Assembly (NCBI GenBank): GCA_963693365.1
Contig: CAVNZM010000002.1
Location: 4,526,001 to 4,590,000 of the forward strand
Reading direction: 5' to 3'
Length of the DNA stretch: 64,000 nucleotides
DNA from: Amoebidium appalachense
Lineage: Eukaryota > Ichthyosporea
Position 1 is the first letter of the stretch, and every line of letters begins with the position of its first letter. This document shows positions 24,740-55,869 of this stretch, piece by piece. Made by a program: the position numbers and the translations under genes. The notes beneath the pieces are model-generated. The model was given only the letters and a program-made list of their open reading frames with translations, searched no databases and was not told where the DNA came from.

Positions 24740-24741
24740 AC

Positions 24742-24812
<71 letters not shown>

Positions 24813-25257
24813 ACCCTGTGTGTGTGTGTGTGTGCTGATAACCCTCTGTGTGTGTGTTTACTGACTGTGTGTGTGCTAACCCTGTTTGCACAGTGCTGTG
24901 ACGCCTGCCTGACGCTAGCCTCATTGGGGGACAGTGCCGTCAGCAGCTCAGCAGGGGCATGCAGTGCCGGCACCATCATGCTGCTGCTCGCTAACTTCAC
25001 CCTGTTCCTCTACCTGTGTGCCCATGAAACCAGCAGGCTGCATGCTCTGCTCTATGGCCCATGCCACCTGCCTAAGTGGAACATATCTCTGCCTAAGCCA
25101 ATCATCATCACCGTGCCAATGCCCCCGAGTGAAAGGTCACTGCACAACACACACACACACACACACACACACGTGGGTGTGCGCCGCACGCATGCACACA
25201 GACACACCTGAGACATATAAGTATACGCACAGTCAAGCACTCACACACAGACACATA

Positions 25258-25295
<38 letters not shown>

Positions 25296-25478
25296 GCACA
25301 CACGTACACGTGTCCACTCGATCTGACATGATACATGCCTACACCGAATTCCCTTGTCCCCCCTCCCCCTCCCCCCCCCCCCTCCCCCCCCCCCCCTCTC
25401 CCCCCGCCCCCTTCCTCAGGCAGCAAGCAGGTCCGCTTTGCCCTAGCCCAGATGCACATGGGGGCGGGTGGATGGTAG
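21940..25478 (+). CDS. Four-helix (tetraspan-like) integral membrane protein, 248 aa
   Basis: Exons: 21940-22105, 23392-23586, 24144-24235, 24894-25128, 25420-25478 (TAG). Phases agree throughout. After a short polar N-terminus (MANNDIGVFQTPPATPP) come hydrophobic segments at about residues 45-72 (MYVLLGLAAWTG joined to GLGWVVGLAGLAG), 107-130 (YFYFAFVLQLLCCLG joined to GIGVAVYW), 137-160 (ALNTLLIMATAIIIT), and 178-202 (TIMLLLANFTLFLYLC). The loop between helices 1 and 2 has two cysteines and an NLT glycosylation motif, so it is probably lumenal or extracellular. The layout resembles MARVEL or claudin-type four-span proteins, but no family signature was recognised. The donor of exon 4 (A|GTGAAA) and therefore the short last exon are the least certain points. 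Confidence 0.75.
22165..23195 (+). repeat. G-rich intron with alternating poly-G, (GT)n, T(n)G(n) and poly-C blocks
   Basis: The first intron of the membrane-protein gene (22106-23391) holds poly-G at 22165-22206, (GGT)n then (GT)n then poly-G at 22320-22420, T(n)G(n) at 22495-22540 and 22684-22748, (GT)n-poly-G at 22915-22955, and poly-C at 23157-23193 near its 3' end. Confidence 0.85.
23607..24128. repeat. Facing (CA)n and (GT)n arrays in one intron
   Basis: (CA)n at about 23607-23690 and 23828-23910, then (GT)n at about 23970-24025 and 24047-24128, all inside the intron 23587-24143. The arrays are complementary, so the pre-mRNA of this intron could fold into a long hairpin. Confidence 0.9.
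24680..24893 (+). repeat. (GT)n array interrupted by TGCTGACCCTG spacers before an acceptor
   Basis: Four (GT)n blocks are separated by GTGCTGACCCTG or its variants (GCTGATAACCC, TACTGACTG, GCTAACCC) up to the acceptor TTTGCACAG at 24893. The spacers look like branch-point motifs (CTGAC, CTAAC). Confidence 0.8.
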
Positions 25479-26155
25479 GTGTTAGTAGGGTGTAGTGGGG
25501 TGGATGTGTGCATGGCAGCCGGCTAGGGACTGGAGTGGGCACGGGCGTGTTATGTTGGTGCGTGCAACTTCTGGGGGGGAAGGAGGGGGAGGGGGGGGGA
25601 GGGGGGGGGGTGGGGGGGCGTGGGAGGGGTGGGGGAGGGGGAGGGGGGGGGGGGGGGGCGGTCGATCACAGCAAAATGCACGATCACAATAAGGGTTCTG
25701 ACCCACCCCTCTTCATAACCCCCATAGACCCACCGAGGCACCTGCAACTGTTACAGCCCCGGCAGCACCTGTGGACGGGCAGCAGGCAGAGGCAGGTGGA
25801 GGGGGCCATGTGTCGGTCGGCACAAGCACGTAGAAGAAAAGGTCAGTGTGCAAGGTAAGGGTGGGGGATGCTGTGTGCGTGTGTGTGTGTGTGCGTGCGC
25901 GTGGCTGTGTATGTATGTGTGTGTGTGTGTGTGTCTGCGGGTCAGGGCGGGGGGTTTGGGGGGGAGAATCCTGGAAAGGGGCACTTAATCGGTGGACACA
26001 CCACACTTACACATGCACATACACACAAAGACATGCACACACATACACACACGCACACACACACACACACACACGCCCCCGCACCCATGCAGAAAAACAC
26101 ATGCATACACACATACTCTAGTACATTGACACACGTCTATGCACACACGCGTGGA

Positions 26156-26228
<73 letters not shown>

Positions 26229-26948
26229 GCCCCCATACACATACGCTGACAACTACACCCACACACATACGTAGACATGCAGGCACACGCACACGTACTC
26301 ACGTGCACACCTTTTGTGGCCCAAATGTCGGTTTGCATCATTTAGGATCACTCGTGCCTGAGCCACACCAAAGCACCTGGCTGACTGTGTTTTTGCCGCC
26401 TGACCATGCACCCTACAGCAGCCACATGTCTGGGTCTGTCTTTCTTCAGCCATTCCCCCCCCCCCCCCCCCCCCCCCCCCGCGGGGGGTCCCCCTATACC
26501 CCCAGGCTGAGGGCTGGCCAGCAGCTACATAGGCACCCACACAGGCACACAGCAGCGCTGCCATGGCGATTGGAAATCCACGTTGGCAGCACTGACACTG
26601 GCAGGGTGGCCCACGGTGCTATAGGTCGATATGGGGTGGTGATGGTGGTGATCGTATGGACACGTACGTGTATTTTTGAATGTCAATTAATTTAGGCACG
26701 GGCACGTGCACTGAGTCTACGTATGTACAGTGGCTGTGTTGATAGGTGATACTATGTCGAATATAAGCGAATGAACTAGGCAGTATGAACCCAATATGAA
26801 CCCTCTTGCGGGGACCCAAGCAGGGCGACCATGAACTACAGTGTCCGAAATATAAATAAACTCTAGTGTACTACAGCCTGGGCTGGAGGTGCAACCAACA
26901 TCTACACACTATGCCTACCTACACTCCGAAATGCACACATCCCCCCCC

Positions 26949-26979
<31 letters not shown>

Positions 26980-27013
26980 ACCTCCCTCCCTCCCTCCCTC
27001 TCCCATGCACACG
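25479..27013. other. Convergent intergenic region between membrane-protein and DUF5054 genes
   Basis: Holds G-rich blocks (25575-25660), (CA)n runs (about 26000-26070 and 26160-26222) and a poly-C run (26455-26480, again 26941-26965). An open frame on the minus strand near 26253-26564 has a hydrophobic start but no conserved features, so I do not call it a gene. Both flanking 3' UTRs should lie here. Confidence 0.55.
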
Positions 27014-28502
27014 CTAGGCCAGGTGTATCTTGAAGCGGAACAAAGCATCATCGCCATACCACTGGGGGAATGCAGTGCCCCACAGGTTGTTGTGCAGCAC
27101 ATAGTGCATGCCCAGCCTGGGGTCTGGTCTCTGATTGTTGTCGAACCGCAGCAGCTGCCCGATCTGCAACCCAGCTCTGTCAGGCCCACCATGCATGGGG
27201 GACAAGGGGTGGGAGAGAGGTGCCAACACAAGGAAACCAATTAGGCGCCACACCATTATAATCAGTCACCACACTATTTAAGGCGCCACACCATTATAAT
27301 CAGTCACCACACTATTTAAGGCACGACACCATCTTACTAAGGCGCCACACCATTTAAGGCGCCACACCATTATATCAAGGCGCCACACCATTATAATCAG
27401 TCACCACACTATTTAAGGCGCGACACCATCTTAATAAGGCGCCACACCATTTAAGGTGCCACACCATTGTTATCAGTCACCACACTATTTAAGGCCCACA
27501 CCAATATAATCAGTCACCACACTATTTAAGGCGCCACACCATCTTAATAAGGCGCCACCCCATTTAAGGCGCCACACCATTATATTAAGGCGCCACACCA
27601 TTATAATCAGTCGCCACACCATTTAAGGCGCCACACCATTATAATCAGTCGCCACACCATTTAAGGCGCCACACTATTATGTTAAGGCGCCACACCATTA
27701 TAATCAGTCACCACACAACTAATTAGGCACCACAGCCATAATTAGGCACCACACAACTAATTAGCCAACACACATGTACACATCCCTCGCTATGCTGCGG
27801 ACTTTGCTGTGTTCCTGACACGACTGCACCAATGTAGTGCTGTGTCTGTCTGTCTGTGTGCCCATGTGTGTGTGTCAGGCCCACCCCCCCCCCGGAGAGG
27901 GGGAGGGGGGGCGAAGGCTGGTTTACCTGGCCGGGAGAGACCAAAGCAGCATCCAAGGACTCCACATGCATGACTGGCCTATCATCGTGCCAGGCCACAC
28001 CCCCCCATGTGCCATGCAGCTTCTGTGTGCCCATGTCCACCACCCTCAGGGGGTCCACCATGTGCCCCAGCACGTCCACAGACACACGGGCACCCTCCAG
28101 TGACGGCACAAAACTCAGCCATGTGGCCTCGGCTAGACGGGTGGCTGTCTTGTCGAACCAGGCCAACGAAAGGTCGACCCGACCCGACCCGAATGTGATG
28201 TTGGCCCATAGCTGCTTGGGGGCACCGTAGGTGTTGACTGCCTCGGGGGGCAGAGACAGGGATAGCACTAGGCGGCACGGGTCACCGGCCACCGTGTAGG
28301 CCCCCTGTGTGTGTGTGTTAGAGAAAAAATTAGACATAGGCAGGCATGAGTGCAGGGTATGGGGCAAGATCAATCGTGCAAAAGGCATGTGGTTGGTCAC
28401 TGACAGGTGCCCACGGCAGTGGGGGTTGCATACGAGCCTGCCTGCCAGGATGTGTGTGTCTGTGAGTGTGAATACATGGGTGAGTATGTGTGCATGCAAT
28501 TT

Positions 28503-28537
<35 letters not shown>

Positions 28538-30015
28538 TGTGTGTGCATATGTGCATGCGTGGTGAGTGATTCTGTGGTGCAGGGTGCAATCACCTGCAGG
28601 TCTGCGCTGACCATGGATGCATTTGGGCCGGCACTGTGCATGCCGACCTTAGCAAAGTCTCCACATGGGGGCCCACAGTTAGGGTTGTACTCCCTGTTGA
28701 AGGTATCAAAGTTCCCCTCACTGAATGTCTGGTAGCGCACTTGCCCCAGTGTCTGCCCCGGCCTGGCATACACCCTGCCCGTGCCTGTGTGCCGCAGCCA
28801 GCTGATGGCACCCCCCTCGTCTATTTTGTACTCCACGGGGCCACAGTGATTGGCTACGGGCCCAGTCAGGGGCTGCAATTTGGTGGGGTCTGGCCTGGGG
28901 GGGTGCTTGAGTGCCTGCTGCCGACGGGCAAGCTCTTCGCTGAAGCTGCAAGGGCAGGGGGGCAAGGGGGGAGGGGGGGGGGGGGGGGGGGAGGGCAGGG
29001 GGTCAGGTGGGGCCTATAGGGAGATGTAGATATCACCCACTTTGACTTGTGCCTATTGTCTGTTCCTCGTGCCCTTATCCATCACTTGCACAACCAACCT
29101 CCCCCCCCCCCCCAAACTCACACACATCATGACTTTGAACCTAACACTTATGATGTTGGGCCTATATTTTGTACCCCCGGTTGATCTTGGACCTAATAAT
29201 AGCACACCCACCTAACGGTGGACCTAAATATAGCACCCACCTGGCCCACTGCTTTGAGGGTGCCTGGCCCAGCAATGCCTCCACGTGCTGTGGCTCGACA
29301 AATGTTCTTTGGTCGGCCCACTCGTCAGCCAGCAGCCGGTACTCTTTCTGCCCAATGGCTGCCTGGAATGCGGCCGTGCTCCAGTTGCCCTCTGCACACA
29401 CACAGTGTCACAAATGTGTGCCCCCCTCCCCCCCCCCCCCCCCCCCCCCCCCCGGCCGCCCTCCCCCCACCCACCCACACACATGCCCCGCCCAAAAATC
29501 CACCCTTCCCAAACAACCAACCCCCTCACACCCCCCCCCCCCCCCCCCCCCCCCCCCCGTCTCCAACACCGGCCACCCCAAACACTACCCACCCACCCTT
29601 TCCTCCCACAAAACACCACACACCCCACACATCCACCCAGAAACACGACTATTCTTGCCGTCATCAAACTTCCGTGACAGTGTGCATGTGAAACCCTCCC
29701 AGCATTCCAGACAACCCCTCCACCCCCCTCTCCCCATTCCTGCCCCCTCCCCCCCCCCCCCTCCCCCCCCATCAACGCCCACCTGTAGACCACAGTGCTG
29801 GTGTCCATGTGCCGACTGATAGCCCCCAGTTGTGCTCGTTGCCTGTCAGTAGTCTGCGCCTAAACACCTCCACTGCTGGGTCACTGTCACTGATCAAGCC
29901 CATCGAGAGGGCCTCGTGCTCGTAGCGCCGTGCCTCCCTCAAAGCGGCTACCTGCATGCCGGGAGGGCCAAAAAAAAAAAAAAAAAAAAAAAGTGTGTGT
30001 GTGCGTGGTGGTTGT

Positions 30016-30047
<32 letters not shown>

Positions 30048-30889
30048 AAGAGCGATGAGCCCGTGGCCTATCTCTGTTTTTGTGTGAGGGTTGAGGATGC
30101 AGGGGCCAAGGCAGGTTGGAGGCCATTGCTAAGGCCACGGCGGGGCACAAGACAGTGGGGCTAGTGCATTCCTGGTATAGTTCATGCAGCATCCAAGTGT
30201 GTGTGTGTTGTGTGTGGGGAGGAGGGGAGGGTGGGTGGGGGGTGGGGGGAGGGGGAGGAGGGGGAGGCATGCCTAGTATAGGCTTCGCAGCAATGACGGA
30301 GGGGGAGGGGGGGGGAGGGGGGAGACATGCCTGCTATGGATCAAGCATCAATAAAGGTGGTAGGGGGGAAGGCTTGTTCATGCTAGTATGGGCTTTGCAG
30401 CAATTATTGAGTTTAGCAATTACCTAACAAGCGACACACCAATTAATGGGGTTAGCACATGCCTAATACGAACAACGCAGCAACGAGGGGGTTGGTGCAT
30501 GCCTTATATGGGTCAGCTGCAGCGCCATATAGCCACGAGTCTCCTATCTCCCCATCGACCACAGGCAGCAGGTGCCTAGCCTCCAACAGTGCCCGGCCAA
30601 ACTCATCCAGACTGCTGGCCTGCACATGGGCACCGGGGTAATTGCTGCGTGCATCGGCCCAGAACTGCGCCACCTAGAAAGGGGACAAGAGATTAGCTGC
30701 TTGGTGCTTGCCATGCGCAAGACACCACACGGTCAGAAAGGGTTTGGTCCAAAAAAAAAAAAAGAGAAAAAGGAAAAAAGAAAGGTAACGAAATGTCTGG
30801 GCAGGCATGCTCTGGGTGTTTCCCCCCCCAACCCCCTCCCCCCCCTTCCTTTCATCTTTCTTCTTCTTCTTCTTCTTTTTTTTTTTTTT

Positions 30890-30920
<31 letters not shown>

Positions 30921-30975
30921 GAGGGGCAAGTACACACGGCGCGCTCTGGATACGTGTACACACACGGCATACACA

Positions 30976-31031
<56 letters not shown>

Positions 31032-32800
31032 AGCAGGGCCATAGCGCACCGTTTCAGCGTCATAGGGCTCCCTGTTGTCCTGGCCATACTGGAACAGCAG
31101 CACGTCCTGCATGCCCTCGACCTGCACCTTTGTGCCGTAGTTGTGCTCCACCATGGTCACCAGCGACGTGCCTGTCTCCTCGTGCCGCCACACAAACACA
31201 GGCGGCAGGCTGGCCATGGCACAGGCCGAGTTGTAGCCTATGTGCAGCACACGCACACCGGCACCATGCAGTATGGGTATCACAGACCGGCTCAGCCCCG
31301 TCACGTCAGTAATCTTAGCGGTTATGGTGCCGTGCTTGGTGCCGAACCTCGTGTTGAGGCGGTCTCTGAGGGTCATGCCCTGGGCCAGTAGGCCTGCATC
31401 GGCCAGCTCAGGAAACATGCTGAAGGGTAGGCCCTGCCACTGCACGTGGCCCTTCACTATGGCCCCACGCAGCCTGCTGGCCGTGTGCGTGTTGAGAGGG
31501 CCATGCCGGCACCCTGCAGTGCCCTCCAGTGCCTCAAGGAGCAGCCAGGGGTGGGAGGTCCACACGTAGCTGGGGGAAGAGGAGGCCGATAATTTGAGTG
31601 TGTGTATGGTAACAGATACAAGAAGGGTAACACAGCCATGTATACAGCCGCAGATGCAAGCACCAAACACACTTACACTTGGCAAACACCAGCTTGTGAA
31701 GCCATGCACAGACACACGCACACACACACTTGCACACACCCACAACAACCCACCCACCCACCCACCCACCCACACAGACACATAAGCGGAGAGAGAGTGA
31801 GTGAGAGAGAGGAAGAGGCAGAGTATGTGTGTGTGTGAGGGGAGGGGGGGGAGGGGGGGGAGGAGAGAGGTGGCGGGGGGTAGTGGAGAAAGGATGGGGG
31901 GGAGGGGAGGAGAGGCAGAGAGAGACAGAGACACATCCACACATAGGCACACAGTCCGCGCGCTCACACACACACTCTGTGCACACATATACACATCTAG
32001 GCACCTAAACACTCACCAACACAAGCACACAGGCGCGAACATCCACCACACACACACAAGCATGCCAAGTGTGCATCCATTCAGCCACACACACATAGCA
32101 CATACTCGCCTACTGGCCTCTCCCCCACCTCTTCGAACACCATAGGTGCCCCCCCCTCCCCCCCCCCCCCCCCCCCCCCTCCCCCTCCTCCTCCTCCCCC
32201 CCCGGCGCCAGCCCTCCCTGCGCCACCAATTATGTACCCTTCCCCCACCTCGTGTCGTTTGTTGCTGCCAGCTGCTCTGCCAGGTCTATGTGCTGGTCTA
32301 TCAGCTTGTCAAAGTACAGGTCACACACGTCCCGTCCTGCGTGCGTGTACCCAAGGTCGAAGTGTGACATCCATACGAGGTGCACCCGCTGCACGCCCTG
32401 CATCCAACAAATAAGTAAGCAGAGATAGGTGGCTACAGGGCAAAGGGTGGGAAGGGGGGGGATGGGTGGGGGTGGTGCTCGTGGTGGGATGGGGTGGGGG
32501 GGAGGGGGTGGGGGGAGGGGGTGGGGAGGGGCTTTATAGGAGAAGAGGGGGGGGGGGGGGGGGGAGGGAGGGGGGGGGGGGAGCGGGAGGGGGGGGGGGG
32601 GGGTTTGGAGGGGAAGTGGAGCTTCCGCACAACCAGATCTATGTGCGGCTTGGCGTTGGATCCCTCGACAACTTTCCGTCCGCCGCCACAAACCAGCACG
32701 CACTCACCTCGTTGGCAGCTGGTGCCTTGTTGAGGGTCACACGGCCATGGCCAGGAAGTAGCAGTGCCGTAAAGGCAAAGCACACAGCACTCCAACGCAT
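27014..32800 (-). CDS. Secreted DUF5054-family (GH38-like) protein, 710 aa, 9 exons
   Basis: Exons: 32800-32708, 32397-32249, 31569-31050, 30673-30503, 29951-29783, 29391-29241, 28945-28594, 28304-27927, 27163-27014 (TAG). The phases close exactly (2133 nt). Residues 1-19 form a signal peptide (MRWSAVCFAFTALLL). VHLVWMSHFDLGYT (about 34-47) has the His/Asp pair placed like the metal ligands of GH38 alpha-mannosidases. Family motifs follow: YVWTSHPWLL, EIGDSWLYGAAADPYK, HNWG, DEWADQR, QTFSEGNFDTFNREY, ATWLSFVPS, HGTWGGV and a C-terminal NNLWGTAFPQWYGDDALF. DUF5054 proteins are related to glycoside hydrolases but their substrate is not established. The junction 30503/29951 needs a GC donor (AAG|GCATGC), while all others are GT-AG. 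The full length and intact motifs suggest a working gene. It is divergent from the Rab-GAP gene. Confidence 0.92.
27243..27720. repeat. Satellite of GGCGCCACACCATT units in DUF5054 intron
   Basis: Irregular tandem units mix AAGGCGCCACACCATTATAA, TCAGTCACCACACTATTTAA and AAGGCGCGACACCATCTTAA, together about 38-75 bp. They fill the intron between the exons ending at 27927 and starting at 27163. The unit carries the palindrome GGCGCC and the near-palindrome TTATAA. Confidence 0.9.
29424..29558 (+). repeat. Poly-C blocks in DUF5054 intron
   Basis: Two runs of C (about 29424-29454 and 29531-29558) lie in the intron 29392-29782. They are poly-G on the sense strand. Other homopolymers in this gene are A(22)(GT)n G(n) at 29969-30046, T(n)G(n) at 30877-30921, and a 52-base poly-C at 30980-31031. 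Confidence 0.8.
31571..32248. other. DUF5054 intron 2 with CA-, GA- and C-rich DNA
   Basis: The intron carries CCCA repeats near 31750-31775, GAGA-rich DNA at 31788-31930, (CA)-rich DNA to 32100 and poly-C at 32160-32200. No exon was needed, because exons 2 and 3 join in phase (AG|C). Confidence 0.6.
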
Positions 32801-33814
32801 GGCTAGGTGCTTTTGTGAGGGCTAAGTGACCGGAAGGGTTAGCGTTGCAGAGTGCGCAGTGCCACCAAACAAAACCAGTTAGATGCACTATGTGGCTATG
32901 GGGTAGGTGAGGCGCCAGCGAGCGAGAGGGGTGGCAGCCAGCGCACTGCCCTGCCGCAGCAAAGACAGGCAGGTAGACTGTTGAGGAAGGGACAAGGTGC
33001 TTTGGGGGTTGTACGCAGAATGTTGGTTATGGTTCAACTTGGTTGCTTTGGAAATCTGAGAGTGGGACCTCAGACCTGGCCTGCTTTTTTGTTTGTTTGG
33101 AGCGTGATGTAGGAATGTGCCATACCATGCACCTATTGGCTCAATGGAGAGCGGAATTGACCTAATATGGCCGAGCCTCAAGCCCCCTTTGCAGCACACA
33201 TTAGAGGAGGTTCAAACAAGTACATACATACAGTGCATAAAGCCTGGCAATTTGCCTGCGATTCCTAATTTCTTCTTCATTGTTTTCTTGTGCCGCCAAC
33301 CTTTTCCCACCAAAAACGTCTCTATGCAGGTATATGTGTTGCCGCGGCCTAGGTTTTCTATAATTGTAACTACGCGTTCATGACACTTAACCAATGAGAG
33401 GAGTAACGCTAGCTGTATTTGGCTATTTCGTCATCTGTGCCCTGGATTATAAATGATGAGCCGCTCAGCCGGTTTTTGGCTTTGTGCACAGTGATGGCTC
33501 CAGATCTTGCCGGTAGACCTGGCACTGCTGGCAGGCTCACAGCTGTTGAAACTCCAAAACGCGGAGGTGTGCGCAGTTCAAGTAGGAACATTGGAAGGCC
33601 CATATCACGTGTATATATTTACTACTCAAAGAGTTTGGTAGCTTTTAGAACTGGGCGTGGCTGTTTATTTTGTAGCGCCTCATAGGCTTTTCACAGAGCT
33701 CTTCAAAGTTTACCCCACCCTCCCCACAACCCCCCCTCTGTGGGTCTCTGTGTGGCCTACACGGATACGCGGGCGCACTGCTATGAGTAGCCCCGCCATC
33801 TGCGTGCCGCCAGC
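32801..33814. promoter_or_regulatory. Shared upstream region of divergent DUF5054 and Rab-GAP genes
   Basis: About 1 kb of unique sequence with no long homopolymers separates the two start codons, unlike nearly everything around it. Promoter elements for both genes are expected here. An ATG at 33494 starts a short open frame (MAPDLAGRPGTAG) that could be an alternative first exon of the Rab-GAP gene, but nothing requires it. Confidence 0.45.
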
Positions 33815-52272
<18,458 letters not shown>

Positions 52273-53228
52273 CTTTTAAGTCACACAAGGTGTGTTCCTA
52301 CTAACCAACTCCCCCCCCCCCCCCCCCCCCCCCTATCCCGACCCTCCTCCCCACTTTGCCCACCTCAAGGCAGTCCCAACCCTAATCCACACATCCCTCG
52401 AATGTGTCCACAAACCCCAAGTGTGCTGCACAGTGGCTGGCACCCACCACCCTCCTTCCCCACACCCAAGCATGCTCTGCCCTCGAACCTATACCCGGGG
52501 CGCTTCACCCATCCCCTCCACGCTGCCTTTCTCCCTGCCACCTTTCACATGCTGCTTGTGCCCTGCCTGTTTGGACGAAACAAGCCACTGACCTACAGAG
52601 CACACAGGCAAAGGGTCTGCGCCGGCAGGTCAAAGGGTATGCAGCTGGAGGTGAATGCAAGCAGTTGAGAAGGGCTGAGTGGTATGAATGGTGTTGGCAA
52701 GGTAGTAATATGAAGGAACTTTTATTGCTGTAACTCTACTTGCAAGTATGTTTTTATTCTATTTACAAGAATGCTACTGCTCTGTTTACACGTATGTTCT
52801 GCTCTACTTACATGTAGGCTGCCATTCTGTATATGTACAATTCTGTTACTCTACTCCTTTTACTCTCATGTATGCCGCTATGTATATGTACATGTATGGC
52901 GCTATTCTTCTATCTTCTTGTATTATGTGCTCCGCATCACTGTGTTGAGAGTGCATCTAGGTTAGCCTTTCTACTGGCCGTGCTCTCATTTGGGCTGTTA
53001 TGCACTAACTAGTTTCAATGTAAACTGACTGCCATCACTAACAGTAAATATGTACTTAGTACTGAGTAAACACGTGTACGGCACACCGTTTGCCATCACT
53101 GAGAATATTAAAGGCATATTCGCTGTAATCTTTCAAGCATTTTTTCGTTTACAGGCAAGCACCATTAGAGGCCTACTGTTTGTAATCCATGGTCGTATCC
53201 AAGCAAAATCCCCCATGTCTTTCCAAAT
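52273..53228. other. Convergent intergenic region between Rab-GAP and lectin genes
   Basis: Contains a short poly-C (52310-52333) and then unique, AT-richer DNA with repeated ATGTATGTAC-like words at 52780-52900. No gene seen. It should carry both 3' UTRs. Confidence 0.55.
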
Positions 53229-54611
53229 TTAGGCGTGCTGTGCACCCTCCCACTTGTCACGGTCCCACTTTTCCACCTCGAAGTCCAGCCCACGGTTGCC
53301 CCAACACCGACAGAAGCCACGGCGCCGCAGTGTGCAGAAGAGAATCGACAGCATGGCAATGCCACCAAGGACACCTGTGTGTGTGCGTGCAGAGGGCGGC
53401 AGGGGAAGGGGGCGCGGGGATTTGGGGGGGGGGGAGGAGGGGGAGGAGGGTTAGAATGTAATACCGAGTGCGAAGATACATTTATGACGGATAACACGAT
53501 GCAGTTGCAAGGCACACAAAAGAGCATCCTCAGGGAGGCGGCAGTGGTGGGGTGGGGTGGGTGGTGGTGATGGTGTGTGTGTGTGTGTGTGTTGTTGGGG
53601 GGGGAGCCCCCCCCCCCCCAATGCTGCTAAGTGGTCGTCGGAGAAAACATGTCAGGCTCTGCACGTGTCTGTGTGCTTGCTGGCTGTGGGGCACACAAGG
53701 GACACGTGCAGTAGGCAGTGTGAGTGAGTATTCGTAGGATGTGGGAATCGTGTGTGCGCATGTGTCTGCGCCCATACGTGTTTGCGTATCTGCACGTGCC
53801 TGCGCTTAAGTGTTTGTGTATGCGCCTATGTGCATATGCAGTGCGACGTGTGTGTATGTGTTTGTGTCTGTTGTGTACTATGAAATATGCTCGTGTTTGT
53901 GTTGTCCATATGTGCACGTGCATGCTGTGCAAATACACACCCAGCACTATGCCGACGATCATGGCTGTGCGCTTGCTGTTGTCCTCTGGGGGCTCCACCC
54001 CCTCGGCCGCCCAACTGAACCACATGTTGCCCACAGGCAGGCCAAGAGGCACCGCTGTAACCATAACCATCACGGTCAGGCATTAGCCTTTTTTAGGTAC
54101 AGTACATTGCCTTTATCGGGGTAGTCACTAGCCTATCGGGATACAGTCATTATCGCTATTGGGGTACAGTCACGTGAGAGGGCAGCAGTCTGATTGGCCA
54201 TGCAGTGCCACCCAGCCAGCACACACACTAATCAGGCCACCACGGGTGACAGAACACTCATGGGTGCACATCGGGGTGCATGTTTCAGGAAGAGAGGTGG
54301 GGCAAGTTGGAGGGAGCCATGGGCTTCAGGAGAGAAGGGGGGGGGGGGGGGGGGGGGGGGGAGGGGGGGGAGGAGGGGGTGGAGGGGGGGGGGGGGGTGG
54401 GGGGGTCACGGCTTACATGTGCTGGAGGCAAAGAAGAAGTGAAGCTCCTGGGCGCCTGCAGATGTGTGCAGCAGCACGGCACCAACATTGTCGCTGGTGG
54501 ACGGTTGTTTCTGGGGGGTGAGGTAGGGTGAGAAAGGAATGATGGGCAAGGGGTGTGGGTGGTGTTGTTGCGGTGGCCGGTGGTGGTGGTGGGGGTGGGT
54601 GGGCTGGTTTG

Positions 54612-54672
<61 letters not shown>

Positions 54673-55838
54673 AGGGACCGGAAGAAAGCAAAGCCAACGG
54701 GAGCCAAGGGTGGGCGTTGCAGAGAGGTGGGACGAATGGACTAGAACATGTTGGCGATATTTGTATCTGATTGGGCTGGGGGATGTGTGCCTGCGTGCGT
54801 GTATGTGTGTGTGTGTGGGTGTGTGGGTGTGTGTGTGCGCGCACGCGCGCCTATTGGTGTGTGCCTGCACCTATTGCTGTGCCTGTGCTACATGGCCACC
54901 TACATCGTCTGTACCGTAGACCAGCACCGGTGTGACGGTGAGGCCATTCTGCTGCTGGGCCAGCAGTCTGGCCGATGCATGCCACACCATGCCGGCACGT
55001 AGCGGCACCTTCTCGAGCTTGAGTGGCCCCCCTGATGCTGGGTGCAGCCAAAACGCCTGAGGGGGGGAAGGGATTGGGAGGGGGGGGGGGGGGAGGGGGG
55101 AGGGGAGGCTCAGAAAAAAAAAAAAAAGGGACACAGGCAAAGGGACAAAGCACACAGAAAAACGAGGAAGATTGGGGGCAAGTCGTCTACAGCTTGCCGG
55201 GTCGGTGTTGCAAAACAAATAACAGATTACGGCTGTCGACAAGACAGCACCGCACGCACCTCGCTGACACCGGGCTTTGTCAGCTCCACCCCCACGGTGC
55301 TGCTTGGGAATGTGAATGCGCTGACCCTCCTGACACCAAACCGGGCACAGTAGTTGTTGAGCTGCGCCCATATGGGGCCAGATAGACTGCTCTTCCACAC
55401 CCCTGCAACACACACATTAGCATAGTTATGATGAAATATGCCTCGACTAGTTGAGTGGCTCTAGTATAGGTGTCAGGCTAATACGATCTTCCTTCTTTCT
55501 CTTATTATGTCTAGCGCCCCACACACATCATTACCACTTCATGGTATTTGCCTCCTGCAGTTTGCTGGCTTTAGCGATATAGCTGTGATATTAGTACCAA
55601 TTTTAATTCTTTCTCTAAATTTTAATTCAATAAGACTCTTCGTGCTATAGCTGCAACACCAGTACTATTCCAATCTTTCCCTACATCATATTTAGTAAGA
55701 GGCACATTAGTACTCAGTTTCCTATTAAGCTGAAATCCCTTCCCTACCCAACCTGCCCTGTTTCCCCTGTCTCTACGAATGCCCTGTCTGTTCATGTGCA
55801 CGTGCACCTTCTATCCCTTTTACCTCCACTCCCCCCCT

Positions 55839-55869
<31 letters not shown>

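Noticed and set aside
25730-25832. Possible extra C-terminal exon of the membrane-protein gene (PTEAPATVTAPAAPVDG)
   Set aside because: Joining it from 25475 in the matching phase creates a TGA at the junction, and an in-frame TAG at 25476-25478 already ends the gene.
26253-26564. 104-aa minus-strand frame with a hydrophobic start (MAALLCACVGAYVAAG)
   Set aside because: It contains a poly-G run and a GT-rich tail, no splice partners and no recognised motif. Probably chance.
29640-29700. Short frame FTCTLSRKFDDGKNSR considered as a DUF5054 exon
   Set aside because: The neighbouring exons 29951-29783 and 29391-29241 join directly in phase and reproduce the family sequence without it.
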